This document shows positions 1 through 9,520 of a DNA stretch of 64,000 nucleotides, one piece after another. Location of the stretch: the NCBI GenBank assembly GCA_020160915.1, contig JAIUPK010000002.1, positions 62,001 through 126,000 of the forward strand, read 5' to 3'. Below the pieces are notes generated by a model. The model was not told where the DNA came from and ran no database searches. It saw only the letters and a program-made list of their open reading frames with translations. The translations under genes were made by a program, and so were the position numbers. This DNA comes from Actinomycetota bacterium (lineage in GTDB: Bacteria > Actinomycetota > Actinomycetes > Actinomycetales > Microbacteriaceae). Positions within the stretch are counted from its first letter, which is position 1; each line of letters starts with the position of its first letter.

Positions 1-450
1 TGCAACGGCTTCCAGATTCTCGTGGAATCCCACCTGCTGCCCGGCGGTCTCGTGCGCAATGATCACGGCGACTTCATCTGCCGGGACCAGCGCCTGCGCG
101 TGGAGAGCACCTCGACCGCGTGGACCAACGGGTTCACCGAGGGCCAGGAGATCACCGTTCCGCTGAAGAACGGCGAGGGCGGCTTCATCGCAGACGCGGA
201 GACGATCGCCCGGCTCGAGGGCGAGGGACTCGTCGTGTTCCGCTACCTCGACGTGAACCCCAACGGCTCGATGAACGACATCGCGGGCATCGCCAACGAG
301 CGCGGTAACGTCGTGGGCCTCATGCCCCACCCCGAGCACGCGACCGAGCCCGGATTCGGGCCCGACACCGCCCTAGCCATGCGCTCGGGCACCGACGGAC
401 TCACATTCTTCACGAGCGTCGTGTCGGCCTTCGCCGCCCAGCTTGGTTGA
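1..450 (+). CDS. purQ: PurQ, C-terminal part (5' end outside the window)
   Basis: Glutaminase subunit of phosphoribosylformylglycinamidine synthase, which hydrolyses glutamine and passes ammonia to PurL in the fourth step of purine synthesis. The window opens at the nucleophile: the first codons read CNGFQ, the class I glutamine amidotransferase elbow. The other catalytic residues are in MPHPEH near the end. About the first third of the protein lies upstream. PurL is encoded 2.5 kb downstream rather than next door, so the two subunits are not in one obvious operon here. The TGA stop lies inside the hairpin repeat at 445-477. Confidence 0.96.
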   Translation, partial: CNGFQILVESHLLPGGLVRNDHGDFICRDQRLRVESTSTAWTNGFTEGQEITVPLKNGEGGFIADAETIARLEGEGLVVFRYLDVNPNGSMNDIAGIANERGNVVGLMPHPEHATEPGFGPDTALAMRSGTDGLTFFTSVVSAFAAQLG

Positions 451-477
451 GTAGCGGCGAAGCCGCGTAACGAAACC
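445..477 (+). repeat. Hairpin repeat, family A, copy 1
   Basis: 33 bp with arms GGTTGAGTAG and (here mutated) GTAACGAAACC around the inner stem GCGGC-GAA-GCCGC. The purQ stop TGA (448-450) is part of the left arm. Other copies: 16766, 16802, 22539, 22583, 44062, 53330, 54933, 54976, 55018, 55059, 62663, 62706. It could act as a terminator for purQ. Confidence 0.85.
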
Positions 478-525
478 GCCTCTCGGTCCATCCCCACCCC
501 ACCCACCCCGACCCGCAGGATCGCC

Positions 526-990
526 ATGCCCCCCAAGTCCCTCTTCCGTCTCGCCGCCTTCGCCGAAGCCGTCACCTGGACTCTCCTGATCGCCGCGCTC
601 ATCATTCGCGCGGTGACCGGGTTCGCGCCGGTCGTGACGATCGCGGGGGGCATCCACGGTTTCGTCTTCCTCGCCTACGGCGCGACTGCTGTGCTGCTCG
701 CCGTGAACCAGCGCTGGCACCCGGGTGTCGCCGCCATCGCGATCGTGAGCGCGATCGTGCCCTACGCGACGATCCCGGTCGAGCTCTGGCTCGCCCGCAC
801 CGGCCGTCTCGACGGCGAGTGGCGTCGCGAGACGACGGATGATCCGCGCGACAAGGTCTGGATCGACCGGCTCGCGAGGTGGTTCATCCGCCATCCCGTG
901 CTGCTGATCCTCGCGATCGCCGCGGCCGTGGTCGTGCTGTTCGTGGTGCTGCTGAGCCTCGGTCCGCCCCAGCTGCCCGGGCAGGGCTAG
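526..990 (+). CDS. DUF3817 family integral membrane protein
   Basis: 154 residues with about four hydrophobic segments (roughly residues 14-30, 36-58, 66-86 and 123-150). The N-terminal FRLAAFAEAVTW and the following GGIHGF-FLAY pattern fit DUF3817, a small actinobacterial inner-membrane family of unknown function. An AGGA element sits a few bases before ATG 526. It follows purQ across repeat copy 1 and converges on the next gene, sharing 4 bp at the stops. No enzymatic motif is visible. Confidence 0.8.
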   Translation: MPPKSLFRLAAFAEAVTWTLLIAALIIRAVTGFAPVVTIAGGIHGFVFLAYGATAVLLAVNQRWHPGVAAIAIVSAIVPYATIPVELWLARTGRLDGEWRRETTDDPRDKVWIDRLARWFIRHPVLLILAIAAAVVVLFVVLLSLGPPQLPGQG

Positions 991-1382
991 GGCCGCTCCC
1001 AGGCCTGTCGCACGAGGCGCTCGAGCACGCTCGGGTCGACCGCGTCGAGTCGCTTCACGTAGAGGCATCCCTTGCCTGTGGTGTGCGGCCCGAGCTGGTC
1101 CATGAGCGGATCGGGTGTGCCGTGGTACACGCCGTAGATCGACAGGGCCGCCTTGCGAGGGGAGAACCCCACGGTGAACCAGTCCGACGTGCCGCTGCCG
1201 CTCGGATAGGGTCGCGAGCCGAATCCGACCAGCGAGCTCCCCCACAGCGTCGCCGGGGCTCCGGTGACGCGCTCCATGAGCTGCCGCAGTGCGTGACCCT
1301 CGGAACGGCGCTGCTCGCTCTCGATGGAGTCGAGGAAGGCCGTGACATCCGCGTCGGTGGGCTTGGTCTTGTTCTCTGCCAT
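987..1382 (-). CDS. DUF1801 domain protein
   Basis: 131-residue soluble protein. The pattern of a short helical N-terminus, then GFGSRPYPSG, W-TVGFSPRKAALSIY and KGCLYVKRLD matches the DUF1801 fold (YdhG-like), whose biochemical role is unknown. Transcribed against the upstream genes; start ATG 1382 is supported by a TAGCAT hexamer exactly 6 bases upstream, which predicts a leaderless mRNA. It probably stands alone, since the next minus-strand gene is more than 20 bp away and has its own possible promoter. Confidence 0.8.
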   Translation of the reverse strand: MAENKTKPTDADVTAFLDSIESEQRRSEGHALRQLMERVTGAPATLWGSSLVGFGSRPYPSGSGTSDWFTVGFSPRKAALSIYGVYHGTPDPLMDQLGPHTTGKGCLYVKRLDAVDPSVLERLVRQAWERP

Positions 1383-1388
1383 GGCGGG

Positions 1389-1394
1389 ATGCTA
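1389..1394 (-). promoter_or_regulatory. -10 hexamer, leaderless DUF1801 gene
   Basis: TAGCAT on the minus strand followed by 6 bases and the ATG at 1382. Same geometry as many other genes in this window. Confidence 0.6.
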
Positions 1395-1405
1395 GCGCCG
1401 ACCCG

Positions 1406-2257
1406 TCACAACAGGAAGATCGGCAGCGCCCCCGGGTTACGCGCGTGCACGATCACGAGGAACACGATCGCGTCGAACAGCAGGTGCACGGTCAGCACGT
1501 AGGGCAGTGACTTCGTCTTGGAGTAGATCCAACCCTGAAGCAGCGCGAACGGGATCGTCAGCAGCGGCCCCCAGGCCTGATACCCGAGCTCCCAGAGGAA
1601 GGACACGAAGATCGTCGCCTGCAGCAGGTTCGCCTGCCACACCGGGAAGTGGCGCTTGAACAGCACGAACACCGTAAGGATGAAGAACAGCTCGTCCCAC
1701 GTTCCGACCGCGTTGACGCCGATGAACAGTCGCAGGATCTCGTGCCACTCGGTGACGGCCGGCCAATTGAGGTAGACACCCGAGGAGATGAAGTAGAAGG
1801 GCAGGATGAGCCATCCGAGCCCCAGCACGAGTGCGATGTAACCCCACTGCACGCGCGACCACGGCCACCCGCCGCGCCACGGGAAGCGGATGACGCGGTC
1901 GCGGAACACGAACCGCGAGATCAGGTACGGCACCGCGACAGCGGCCGCGAGCACGAAGCCCAGAAGGAAGAAGTTGCCCCACGAGATATCCGCCTCGACG
2001 GAGACGGTGCTGACGATGAGCATGCCCACCGCGATGAGCAGCAGGTCGCGGAAGAGTCCGTCGGTGCGGCGAGCGCGGTCGAGCAGCCATGCGGCGATGA
2101 GGGCGGCCACGAGCATCCCGTAGGCGGCGAGGGTCTGGGCGACCGAGCTGCCGCGGAACGCGAACATGAGCGGCGCAGACCCCGCCAGCAGGATGCCCGG
2201 CAGCAGCGCCCAGCTCCAGGCGGGGCGCGGGGTGTCGAGCGTGTCGGCGGCGGGCAC
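1406..2257 (-). CDS. CPBP-family intramembrane protease-like protein
   Basis: About 283 residues with some eight membrane spans. The C-terminal half has the arrangement of CPBP (Abi/CaaX) glutamic proteases: a WDELFF element in place of the usual EExxxR, a downstream FLWELG helix and a final HLLFDAIVF helix giving HxxxD. The first motif is degenerate (one Glu, no Arg), so peptidase activity is doubtful. GTG 2257 is preferred because GAAGCT stands 6 bases upstream; an in-frame GTG at 2287 would add ten unremarkable residues. Family assignment is good, function unknown. Confidence 0.72.
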   Translation of the reverse strand: MPAADTLDTPRPAWSWALLPGILLAGSAPLMFAFRGSSVAQTLAAYGMLVAALIAAWLLDRARRTDGLFRDLLLIAVGMLIVSTVSVEADISWGNFFLLGFVLAAAVAVPYLISRFVFRDRVIRFPWRGGWPWSRVQWGYIALVLGLGWLILPFYFISSGVYLNWPAVTEWHEILRLFIGVNAVGTWDELFFILTVFVLFKRHFPVWQANLLQATIFVSFLWELGYQAWGPLLTIPFALLQGWIYSKTKSLPYVLTVHLLFDAIVFLVIVHARNPGALPIFLL

Positions 2258-2353
2258 GGCACCAGCTTCGCACAGCCACGACCGCACCCACAGCCCATGA
2301 AGATGCGTACAATCCCCACTTCCTCTCGCACAGTTCTCGGTAAGACTGGTTTC

Positions 2354-2905
2354 ATGACGACTCCAGCCGCACGTGCCGTTCTTGCCGCCGCCATCATCGC
2401 GACCTTCGCCCTCGCCGGCTGCGCGTCCACCGCCCCCGCTACGACCACGGGTGACAGCGACGCGCCCGACGCCTCCGCGGGCGGCGCGAGCGCCGACTGC
2501 AGCATCTTCGCCGGGGCGACCGACCCCGAGCTCATGCTGTTCACCTCGTCAGCGATCGCCGCTGGTCCCGCCGAGGGCCAGACCTACGGTGACGGCACCG
2601 AGCTGTCGGTCACTCTCTCGCAGGAGGCGATTGACGCAGGGCTTCTGCCCCAGATCGAGCTGTTGACCGTCAGCGACACCGGCGGCCCCGTTACGGTGGC
2701 GAGCCTGGCCTTCGACCCGACGACCGGCGGCGACGGCACCTACTCGACCGCCTTGAAGGAGTTTGGCAACGATGAGCTCGTCGGCACGGCCGTCGTCGCC
2801 GAGATCTTCGCGATCAGCGGTGCGACGGTGGGCGACGCCAAGCCCTACGGGGACAAGCTGCTGCTCGGCAACTACTGCATGACGTACGCGAACGACGGCT
2901 CCTAG
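2354..2905 (+). CDS. Secreted lipoprotein, FKBP-like size, unknown function
   Basis: 183 residues. A hydrophobic signal (residues 8-21) ends in the lipobox LAGC, predicting lipidation of Cys23 after signal peptidase II cleavage, followed by a Thr/Ala/Asp-rich linker to about residue 45. The mature part contains paired cysteines (CSIF and NYCMTY) that may form a disulfide. I do not recognise the domain; the length alone is not diagnostic of a peptidyl-prolyl isomerase. ATG 2354 is chosen because it gives the signal peptide and has AAGACT 6 bases upstream. Probably cotranscribed with nothing; purL has its own promoter. Confidence 0.82.
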   Translation: MTTPAARAVLAAAIIATFALAGCASTAPATTTGDSDAPDASAGGASADCSIFAGATDPELMLFTSSAIAAGPAEGQTYGDGTELSVTLSQEAIDAGLLPQIELLTVSDTGGPVTVASLAFDPTTGGDGTYSTALKEFGNDELVGTAVVAEIFAISGATVGDAKPYGDKLLLGNYCMTYANDGS

Positions 2906-2938
2906 CCGGGTGCCGCGAACGCGGCGAGTGGCGCTGGA

Positions 2939-2944
2939 TAGAAT
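2939..2944 (+). promoter_or_regulatory. -10 hexamer of leaderless purL
   Basis: TAGAAT followed by 6 bases and the GTG start of purL at 2951. No convincing -35 is visible. Confidence 0.65.
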
Positions 2945-2950
2945 TGGGCC

Positions 2951-5236
2951 GTGAATCCGGTTGCTGACACTGTCCAGAACGCCGCAGCGACCCCGGAGCG
3001 CGAGCAGCCCTACGCGGCCCTCGGCCTGAAGCCCGACGAGTACGAGCAGATCAAGCAGATCCTCGGGCGCCGCCCCACGAGCGGCGAGCTCGCCATGTAC
3101 TCGGTGATGTGGAGTGAACACTGCTCCTACAAGAGCAGCAAGATCTACCTGCGCCAGTTCGGTCAGAAGGTCAGCCCCGCCATGAAGAAGGACCTCATGG
3201 TCGGCATGGGCGAGAACGCCGGCGTCGTGGATGTCGGCGAGGGCTGGGCGGTCACCTTCAAGATCGAGAGCCACAACCACCCGAGCTACATCGAGCCGTT
3301 CCAGGGCGCAGCCACCGGCGTGGGCGGCATCGTGCGCGACATCATCTCCATGGGGGCTCGCCCGGTTGCCGTCATGGATGCGTTGCGCTTCGGCGCGATC
3401 GACGACCCCGACACGGCCCGCGTCGTGCACGGCGTCGTCTCCGGCATCTCGTTCTACGGCAACTGCCTGGGCCTTCCCAACATCGGCGGCGAGACCTGGT
3501 TCGACCCGGTGTACCAGGCCAATCCTCTCGTGAACGCACTGGCGGTCGGCGTGCTGCGCCACGAGGACCTGCACCTGGCCAATGCCCGGGGCGTGGGCAA
3601 CAAGGTCGTGCTGTTCGGGGCTCGCACCGGCGGGGATGGCATCGGCGGGGCATCCATTCTCGCCTCGGACTCGTTCTCAGAGGGTGGCCCGACCAAGCGC
3701 CCCGCCGTGCAGGTCGGCGACCCGTTCGCCGAGAAGGTGCTCATCGAGTGCTGCCTCGAGCTGTTCGCGCAGGACCTGGTGGAGGGCATCCAGGATCTGG
3801 GCGCCGCAGGCATCAGCTGCGCGACGAGCGAGCTGGCCAGCAACGGCGACGGCGGCATGTTCGTGGAGCTCGACAAGGTGCTGCTGCGCGACCCCACTCT
3901 CACGGCCGAGGAGATCCTCATGTCGGAGAGCCAGGAGCGCATGATGGCGATCGTCACGCCCGAGAAGCTCGAGGGCTTCCTCGCGGTGACCGCCAAGTGG
4001 GACGTCGAGACCAGCGTGCTGGGCGAGGTCACCGACACCGGCCGCCTCATCATCAACTGGCACGGCGAGGAGATCGTCAACGTCGAGCCGCGCACCGTCG
4101 CCGTCGACGGCCCGGTCTACGAGCGCCCGGTCGCCTACCCCGCGTGGATCGACGCGCTTCAGGCCGACACGACCGCGCGCCTGCCGCGTTCGACCGACCT
4201 CAAGGCCGACTTCCTCACGCTGCTGGGCTCGCCCAACCTCAGCGACAAGTCGTGGCTGACCAACCAGTACGACCGCTACGTCATGGGCAACACGGCCCTG
4301 AGCTTCCCCGACGATGGCGGCATGGTGCGCGTCGACGAGGAGAGCGGGCTCGGCTTCGCCGTCGCGACCGATGCGAACGGCCGCTACTGCCAGCTCGACC
4401 CGTACCTCGGCGCCCAGCTCGCGCTCGCCGAGGCCTACCGCAACGTCGCCGCCACGGGCGCGCGCCCCGTCGCCGTGAGCGACTGCCTCAACTTCGGCTC
4501 CCCGGAGAACCCCGAGGTCATGTGGCAGTTCTCGCGCGCGGTCGAAGGTCTGGCCGACGGATGCCTCGAGCTCGAGATCCCCGTCACCGGCGGCAATGTC
4601 AGCTTCTACAACCAGACCGGCGATGTGCCGATCCACCCGACGCCGGTGGTCGCCGTGCTCGGGGTGATCGATGACGTGGCCGCGCGCATCCCGAGCGGCT
4701 GGCAGGACGAGGGCAACAACATCTACCTGCTCGGCGTCACGCGCGACGAGCTCGACGGCTCGGCGTGGGCGGGAACGATCCACGGGCACCTGGGCGGCCT
4801 GCCACCCGCGGTCGACCTCGCCGCGGAGAAGACGCTTGCGTCGCTGATCTCGGCCGGCGGGAGCGAGAGCCTGCTGGCATCCGCTCACGACCTGGCCGAC
4901 GGCGGGCTGGGGCAGGCACTCGCGGAGGCAGTGCTGCGGTTCGGTGTCGGCGCCCGCGTGTGGATCAGCGAGATCCTCGAGCGCGACGGTGTCGATGCGA
5001 CGGCGGCGTTGTTCAGCGAGTCGACCGGCCGGATGCTCGTGAGCGTTCCGCGCGAGGACGACGTGAAGTTCAAGGGTCTGTGCGAGGGCCGCGGCTACCC
5101 GGTGCTGCGCATCGGCGTCACCGAGGACTCCGGCGCCTTGGAGCTGCAGGACCTGTTCACTGTGAAGATCGACGAGCTGCGCGCGGTGCACCGGGGAACG
5201 CTCGCCGCCGCATTCGGACCGGTTGTCGGCGGCTGA
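2951..5236 (+). CDS. purL: Phosphoribosylformylglycinamidine synthase subunit PurL
   Basis: 761 residues, the normal length for the small PurL that works with PurQ and PurS. It makes FGAM from FGAR, ATP and ammonia in the cytosol. Recognisable elements are [10 protein letters not shown] (residues 54-63, catalytic His57), KIESHNHPS and GAATGVGG around residues 100-120 (nucleotide and metal binding), and a second AIRS-like half with [13 protein letters not shown] 2951 follows a TAGAAT hexamer by 6 bases, so the mRNA is probably leaderless. eda begins 2 bp after its stop, suggesting readthrough into a sugar-acid operon. Confidence 0.98.
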   Translation: MNPVADTVQNAAATPEREQPYAALGLKPDEYEQIKQILGRRPTSGELAMYSVMWSEHCSYKSSKIYLRQFGQKVSPAMKKDLMVGMGENAGVVDVGEGWAVTFKIESHNHPSYIEPFQGAATGVGGIVRDIISMGARPVAVMDALRFGAIDDPDTARVVHGVVSGISFYGNCLGLPNIGGETWFDPVYQANPLVNALAVGVLRHEDLHLANARGVGNKVVLFGARTGGDGIGGASILASDSFSEGGPTKRPAVQVGDPFAEKVLIECCLELFAQDLVEGIQDLGAAGISCATSELASNGDGGMFVELDKVLLRDPTLTAEEILMSESQERMMAIVTPEKLEGFLAVTAKWDVETSVLGEVTDTGRLIINWHGEEIVNVEPRTVAVDGPVYERPVAYPAWIDALQADTTARLPRSTDLKADFLTLLGSPNLSDKSWLTNQYDRYVMGNTALSFPDDGGMVRVDEESGLGFAVATDANGRYCQLDPYLGAQLALAEAYRNVAATGARPVAVSDCLNFGSPENPEVMWQFSRAVEGLADGCLELEIPVTGGNVSFYNQTGDVPIHPTPVVAVLGVIDDVAARIPSGWQDEGNNIYLLGVTRDELDGSAWAGTIHGHLGGLPPAVDLAAEKTLASLISAGGSESLLASAHDLADGGLGQALAEAVLRFGVGARVWISEILERDGVDATAALFSESTGRMLVSVPREDDVKFKGLCEGRGYPVLRIGVTEDSGALELQDLFTVKIDELRAVHRGTLAAAFGPVVGG

Positions 5237-5238
5237 GC

Positions 5239-5874
5239 GTGGCACTCACCGCGACCGAACTCGCCGCCTCCGCTGGCGCGCCGGTCGTGCCCGTCATCGT
5301 GATCGATGACGCCGAGCATGCGGTAGCGCTCGGCGAGGCGCTCGTGGCTGGTGGCATCCGTACCGCCGAGGTCACGTTCCGCACCTCGGCCGGACTCGAG
5401 TCGATCCGCCGAATGGCGCAGGTCGACGGCCTCGTCGTCGGCGCCGGCACCGTGATCGACCCCGAGGGCGTCCAACGAGCGGTGGATGCCGGCGCGCGCT
5501 TCATCGTGTCGCCTGGGCTCGACGAGGAGGTCGTGAACCGCTGCCGCGACCTGGACGTGCTCGCCCTGCCCGGCGTCGCAACGGCCAGCGAGGTGCAGCA
5601 CGCGATGCGGCTGGGACTTCAGGCGGTCAAGCTGTTCCCCGCGGGCGTGATCGGTGGCGCGAAGCTGATCAGCGCGCTCGGCGGACCCTTCCCCGACATG
5701 CAGTTCATGCCCTCGGGCGGGGTGTCACTTGCCTCGGCGCCGGAGTACCTGGCCCTGGCGTCGGTGTCTCTGGTCAGCGGAAGTTGGATGGTGTCGCGCG
5801 AGCTGATCGCGAGCCAGCGGTTCGGGGAGATCGAACGGATCTCCCGGCAGACCACCGAGGCTCTGACAGCATGA
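5239..5874 (+). CDS. eda: 2-keto-3-deoxy-6-phosphogluconate aldolase (KDPG/KHG aldolase)
   Basis: 211 residues, class I aldolase of the Entner-Doudoroff and hexuronate routes; cleaves KDPG to pyruvate and glyceraldehyde-3-phosphate. The catalytic Glu is E44 in AEVTFRT, the phosphate/carboxylate loop is GAGTV (68-72), and the Schiff-base lysine is K131 in VKLFPAG. GTG 5239 starts 2 bp after purL. The next gene overlaps by 4 bp (ATGA) and encodes a sugar kinase that makes the substrate from KDG, so the pair forms a KDG-to-pyruvate module. No gluconate dehydratase is in the window. Confidence 0.93.
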   Translation: MALTATELAASAGAPVVPVIVIDDAEHAVALGEALVAGGIRTAEVTFRTSAGLESIRRMAQVDGLVVGAGTVIDPEGVQRAVDAGARFIVSPGLDEEVVNRCRDLDVLALPGVATASEVQHAMRLGLQAVKLFPAGVIGGAKLISALGGPFPDMQFMPSGGVSLASAPEYLALASVSLVSGSWMVSRELIASQRFGEIERISRQTTEALTA

Positions 5875-6845
5875 GCGGCATTCTCACGATGGGCGAGAGC
5901 CTCGGTCTCCTGCGAGCGCACGGCATCGGCACGCTCGAGCACCTCGCGTCGATGGATGTCGCGATCGGTGGTGCCGAGGGCAACGTCGCCGTCGGCCTGG
6001 CTCGACTCGGCACACCGGCCACCTGGGTGGGCGTCATCGGCGACGACGGGCTGGGGCAGCGGGTCGTTCGGGAGCTGCGCGGGCAGGGAGTTCGGGTGAT
6101 CGCCCGCGTGAATCCCACCGCGCCCACCGCCGTCATGCTGAAGGAGAACCCCACCGCGGGTCTGACCCGGGTCACCTACTTCCGCTCCGCGGGCGCGGGG
6201 CGCACACTGGAGACTTCAGACGTCGAAGCGCTGGTGCGCGATGGCGAACTGGCGGGCATCCAGCTCGTGCACGTCACGGGAATCACGCCCGCCCTGTCGG
6301 AGTCGGCGGCGGCCGCGGTGCGCGCCCTCGTCGACGCGGCGCACGGTCTCGGGATCCCGGTCTCGTTCGACGTGAACCACCGCTCGCGCCTGTGGACCGA
6401 CCGCGACCCTGTGCCCGTGTATCGCGAGCTCGTCGCGAGCTCGGACATCGTGTTCGCCGGTGAGGACGAGGCCGCGCTCGTGGTGGGCGGCACCGACGGC
6501 ACTCGGGTCTACAGCGACGACGAGCTGATCGCTGGGCTGGCCGCCCTCGGCCCCCGCGAGGTCGTGCTCAAGCGTGGCGCGGCTGGTGCCACTGCGTGTG
6601 ACGGTGACGAGACACTCTCGGTGCCGGCGGTGCCGGTGTCAGTCGTGGATTCCGTCGGCGCCGGCGACGCGTTCGTGGCGGGCTACCTCGCCGAGCGGGT
6701 CGCGGGCGAGCCCCTCGCCGTGCGACTGCAGACCGCCGTGCGAGCCGGGGCATTCGCGTGCACCGGCAGCGGCGACTGGGAGAGCGCCCCGCGACGACGC
6801 GACCTCGAGCAGCTCGGCGCATCCGGCGATCCGGTCATCCGCTGA
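5871..6845 (+). CDS. kdgK: PfkB-family sugar kinase, likely 2-keto-3-deoxygluconate kinase
   Basis: 324 residues of ribokinase fold. GGAEGNVAVGLARLG near residues 32-46 is the PfkB N-terminal signature, and VDSVGAGDAFVAGYL (about 258-272) holds the catalytic base D266 and anion hole GAGD. Substrate assignment as KDG rests on context: translational coupling to eda through an ATGA overlap. Other PfkB substrates such as fructose or adenosine remain possible. The P-type ATPase gene starts 1 bp after its stop and may be cotranscribed without a functional link. Confidence 0.88.
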   Translation: MSGILTMGESLGLLRAHGIGTLEHLASMDVAIGGAEGNVAVGLARLGTPATWVGVIGDDGLGQRVVRELRGQGVRVIARVNPTAPTAVMLKENPTAGLTRVTYFRSAGAGRTLETSDVEALVRDGELAGIQLVHVTGITPALSESAAAAVRALVDAAHGLGIPVSFDVNHRSRLWTDRDPVPVYRELVASSDIVFAGEDEAALVVGGTDGTRVYSDDELIAGLAALGPREVVLKRGAAGATACDGDETLSVPAVPVSVVDSVGAGDAFVAGYLAERVAGEPLAVRLQTAVRAGAFACTGSGDWESAPRRRDLEQLGASGDPVIR

Positions 6846-6846
6846 C

Positions 6847-9318
6847 ATGGACGCAGTCAACGGCGAGCTCCCCGGCGTGGATGACGCGCGCCTGGCCACC
6901 ACGGGCCTGACGGCCGCCGAGGTGCAGGCACGCATCGCCGCAGGGCTCACGAACGACTTCGACGAGGGAACCAGCCGCACGCTCGGCACGATCCTGCGCG
7001 CGAACCTGTTCTCGCTGTTCAATGCGATCGCCTTCGGCAGCTTCGCACTGCTCGTGATCCTGGGTGCGTGGTCTGACGCGCTGTTCGGCTTCTTCGTCGT
7101 CGCCAACGTGGCGATCGGTGTCGTGCAGGAGTTCACGGCCAAGCGCACCCTCGACAAGCTCGCCCTGCTCAACGCCCCCACGACCCGGGTGTTGCGCGAC
7201 GGCGAGCTGGTTGAGATCTCCCGCGACCACGTCGTGATGGACGACCTCATCGTGCTGCGCGCCGGCGACCAGCTCACCGCAGACACCGCCGTCGTCGAGG
7301 CGCAGAACCTCGAGATCGACGAGTCGATCATCACCGGCGAAGCCGACCCCGTGCTGGTGGAGCCCGGCCGCGAGGTGCTCGCCGGCTCGAGCGTGGTCGG
7401 GGGATCGGGCACCGCCCGAGTGGTGCGGGTCGGCGCCGACTCCTTCGCCAACCAGATCACCTCGGATGCCCGGCGCTTCTCCCTCGTCGACTCCGAGCTG
7501 CGCAGCGGCATCGCCAAGGTAATCCGACTGATCAGCTGGGTGCTGCTTCCGGTCGCCGCGCTGATCGTGAACGGGCAGATGCAGGCGGCCGGCGGTTGGG
7601 CGGTCGCGATCGAGACGGGATCGTGGCGTCAGGCCTCCATCGCAGCGATCGCGAGCATCGTGGCGCTCGTGCCCCAGGGGCTCGTGTTCATGACGAGCGT
7701 CGCCTTCGCGGTCGGCGCGATCACCCTGAGCCGCCACCAGGTGCTCGTGCAGGAGCTTCCCGCCGTCGAGGGTCTGGCCCGCGTCGACATGCTCTGCCTC
7801 GACAAGACCGGCACGCTCACCGAAGGCGATGTCACGCTCGACGCGGTGCTGCTGGCCGACGACGCCGACCCGGCGACCATCTCTGCAGTACTCAACTGGT
7901 TCGCCGCCGACCGCAACGCCAACGCGACGGCCCGGGCGCTGCGTCCGAAGTACGGCGACACCGACGCCACCGAGTGCGTCGACGACGTGCCGTTCTCCTC
8001 CCGTCGCAAGTGGAGCGCTGTCGCCTTCGACGTTGCTCGCATCGCCGGCAGTTGGGTGCTCGGCGCACCCGAGATGGTGGTGGGCTCGCACGAGCACGAT
8101 GAAGCGCTGCCGCGCAAGGCCAGCGAGCTGGCATCCAGTGGTCTGCGCACCCTCGTGCTGGCGTACTCGACCGACATGCTCGTGGTGCGCGACGGGGATG
8201 ACCAGCGGCTGCCCGAGGCCCTGCGGGTGGTGGCAGTGATCACGTTCCGCGAGCGGGTGCGAGCCGACGCGGCGCAGACTCTCGCGTATTTCAGGGAGCA
8301 GGGGGTGGGCATCCGGGTCATCTCCGGCGACAGCCCCCGCACGGTGGCGGCGGTGGCCCGGGATGCCGGCCTCGAGATCGTGGGCGAACCGTACGATGCA
8401 CGACAGCTGCCCGATGACCCCGATGAACTCGCAGCGGTGCTCGAGAACCACACGGTCTTCGGTCGCGTGACGCCCGCACAGAAGAAGAACCTGGTGATCG
8501 GCCTGCAGCGGGCGGGTCACACGGTGGCGATGACCGGCGACGGCGTCAACGACGCCATGGCCCTCAAGCAGGCCGACATGGGCATCGCCATGGGCTCGGG
8601 TGCCGCGGCCACGCGCGCCGTTGCCCGTCTCGTGCTGCTCGACGGCCAGTTCTCGCACCTGCCCACCGTGATCGACGAGGGTCGACGCGTGATCGCGAAC
8701 GTCGAGCGGCTGTCGAAGCTGTTCCTCACCAAGACTGTGTTCGCGATGATGCTCGCGATCTTCTTCGGGGCGGTGCTGTGGCCGTTCCCGTTCCTGCCGC
8801 GCCAGTTCTCGGCGGTCGACGGGCTCACGATCGGACTGCCCGCCCTGGTGCTCGCCCTGCTGCCCAAGGCCCCGCGCTACGTGCCCGGGTTCCTGAGGCG
8901 AGCCGCGGCGTTCTGCATCCCTTCAGGCATCACTGTCGGCTCATCGATGATCGCGCTCAACATCTACGCGCACACCTCGGGCTTCGAGATCGCCGACATC
9001 CGCTCGGCCTCTGTCATCACCCTCACCGTGCTCGGACTCGGGGTGCTCGGCGTACTGGCCCGGCCCCTGACGCCGGTGCGCATCGCGCTGATCATCGCCA
9101 TGTACCTGGGCGGGGTGGCCCTGTTCACGGTCGGCTTCGTGAGCAACTTCTTCGGCGTGGGGGTGCCACCCGCCCCGCTGCTGCTCGCGGCGTTCATCGT
9201 GGGCGGCGCCGGCTGGCTCGTCGTGGAGGTGCTGCACGTCGTTCAGACGCGGCTGCTGCCGACGGCACCCGCGCAGCCAAGAGCGCCTGCCACGCACACG
9301 GGGCCTGAAAAGCCCTAA
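6847..9318 (+). CDS. CtpE-like cation-transporting P-type ATPase
   Basis: 823 residues. Motifs in order: TGE(A)DP at 163-165 (actuator), a VPQGLV helix in transmembrane segment 4, DKTGTLTEGD with the phosphorylated Asp319, and TGDGVNDAMALKQADMGIAMG (563 onward). A C-terminal block of six membrane helices follows. No N-terminal heavy-metal domain and no CPC motif, so it is not a copper or zinc exporter. The overall shape resembles mycobacterial CtpE, a calcium importer; that substrate is an inference. Last gene of the purL-eda-kdgK run. Confidence 0.9.
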   Translation: MDAVNGELPGVDDARLATTGLTAAEVQARIAAGLTNDFDEGTSRTLGTILRANLFSLFNAIAFGSFALLVILGAWSDALFGFFVVANVAIGVVQEFTAKRTLDKLALLNAPTTRVLRDGELVEISRDHVVMDDLIVLRAGDQLTADTAVVEAQNLEIDESIITGEADPVLVEPGREVLAGSSVVGGSGTARVVRVGADSFANQITSDARRFSLVDSELRSGIAKVIRLISWVLLPVAALIVNGQMQAAGGWAVAIETGSWRQASIAAIASIVALVPQGLVFMTSVAFAVGAITLSRHQVLVQELPAVEGLARVDMLCLDKTGTLTEGDVTLDAVLLADDADPATISAVLNWFAADRNANATARALRPKYGDTDATECVDDVPFSSRRKWSAVAFDVARIAGSWVLGAPEMVVGSHEHDEALPRKASELASSGLRTLVLAYSTDMLVVRDGDDQRLPEALRVVAVITFRERVRADAAQTLAYFREQGVGIRVISGDSPRTVAAVARDAGLEIVGEPYDARQLPDDPDELAAVLENHTVFGRVTPAQKKNLVIGLQRAGHTVAMTGDGVNDAMALKQADMGIAMGSGAAATRAVARLVLLDGQFSHLPTVIDEGRRVIANVERLSKLFLTKTVFAMMLAIFFGAVLWPFPFLPRQFSAVDGLTIGLPALVLALLPKAPRYVPGFLRRAAAFCIPSGITVGSSMIALNIYAHTSGFEIADIRSASVITLTVLGLGVLGVLARPLTPVRIALIIAMYLGGVALFTVGFVSNFFGVGVPPAPLLLAAFIVGGAGWLVVEVLHVVQTRLLPTAPAQPRAPATHTGPEKP

Positions 9319-9321
9319 AAG

Positions 9322-9342
9322 CCTCCGGCCACCCACCCGGAG
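9322..9342 (+). terminator. Weak hairpin after the P-type ATPase
   Basis: CTCCGG (9323-9328) pairs with CCGGAG (9337-9342) over an 8-base loop. There is no T tract. The rest of the 202-bp gap to 9520 is GC-rich with nothing recognisable. Confidence 0.3.
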
Positions 9343-9520
9343 ACCTGACGTCCGCAACGGATGCCCCGCTCACGCCGCCCCCGAAACCGGCGATGGCGCC
9401 CCGCGGTGCACCCTCGCCCGGCATCGGGTGGGTGGCTCGGAGGTGCGAGGGGGGACGGCGAGCGACCACCCTCACCGTTGAGACACCGAACGCCGCAGAA
9501 CATGACGCGAACTCGCGTGG

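Noticed and set aside
2258-2287. Ten-residue N-terminal extension of the CPBP-like protein (GTG 2287)
   Set aside because: No promoter or ribosome site at the right distance; GTG 2257 fits the local leaderless geometry better, though weakly.
3677-5245. 522-codon open frame antisense to purL
   Set aside because: Shadow of codon bias opposite a certain gene; product is Val/Arg/Ala-rich without domain features.
6835-8658. 607-codon open frame antisense to the P-type ATPase gene
   Set aside because: His/Asp/Gly-rich mirror translation only; ATPase motifs are on the plus strand.
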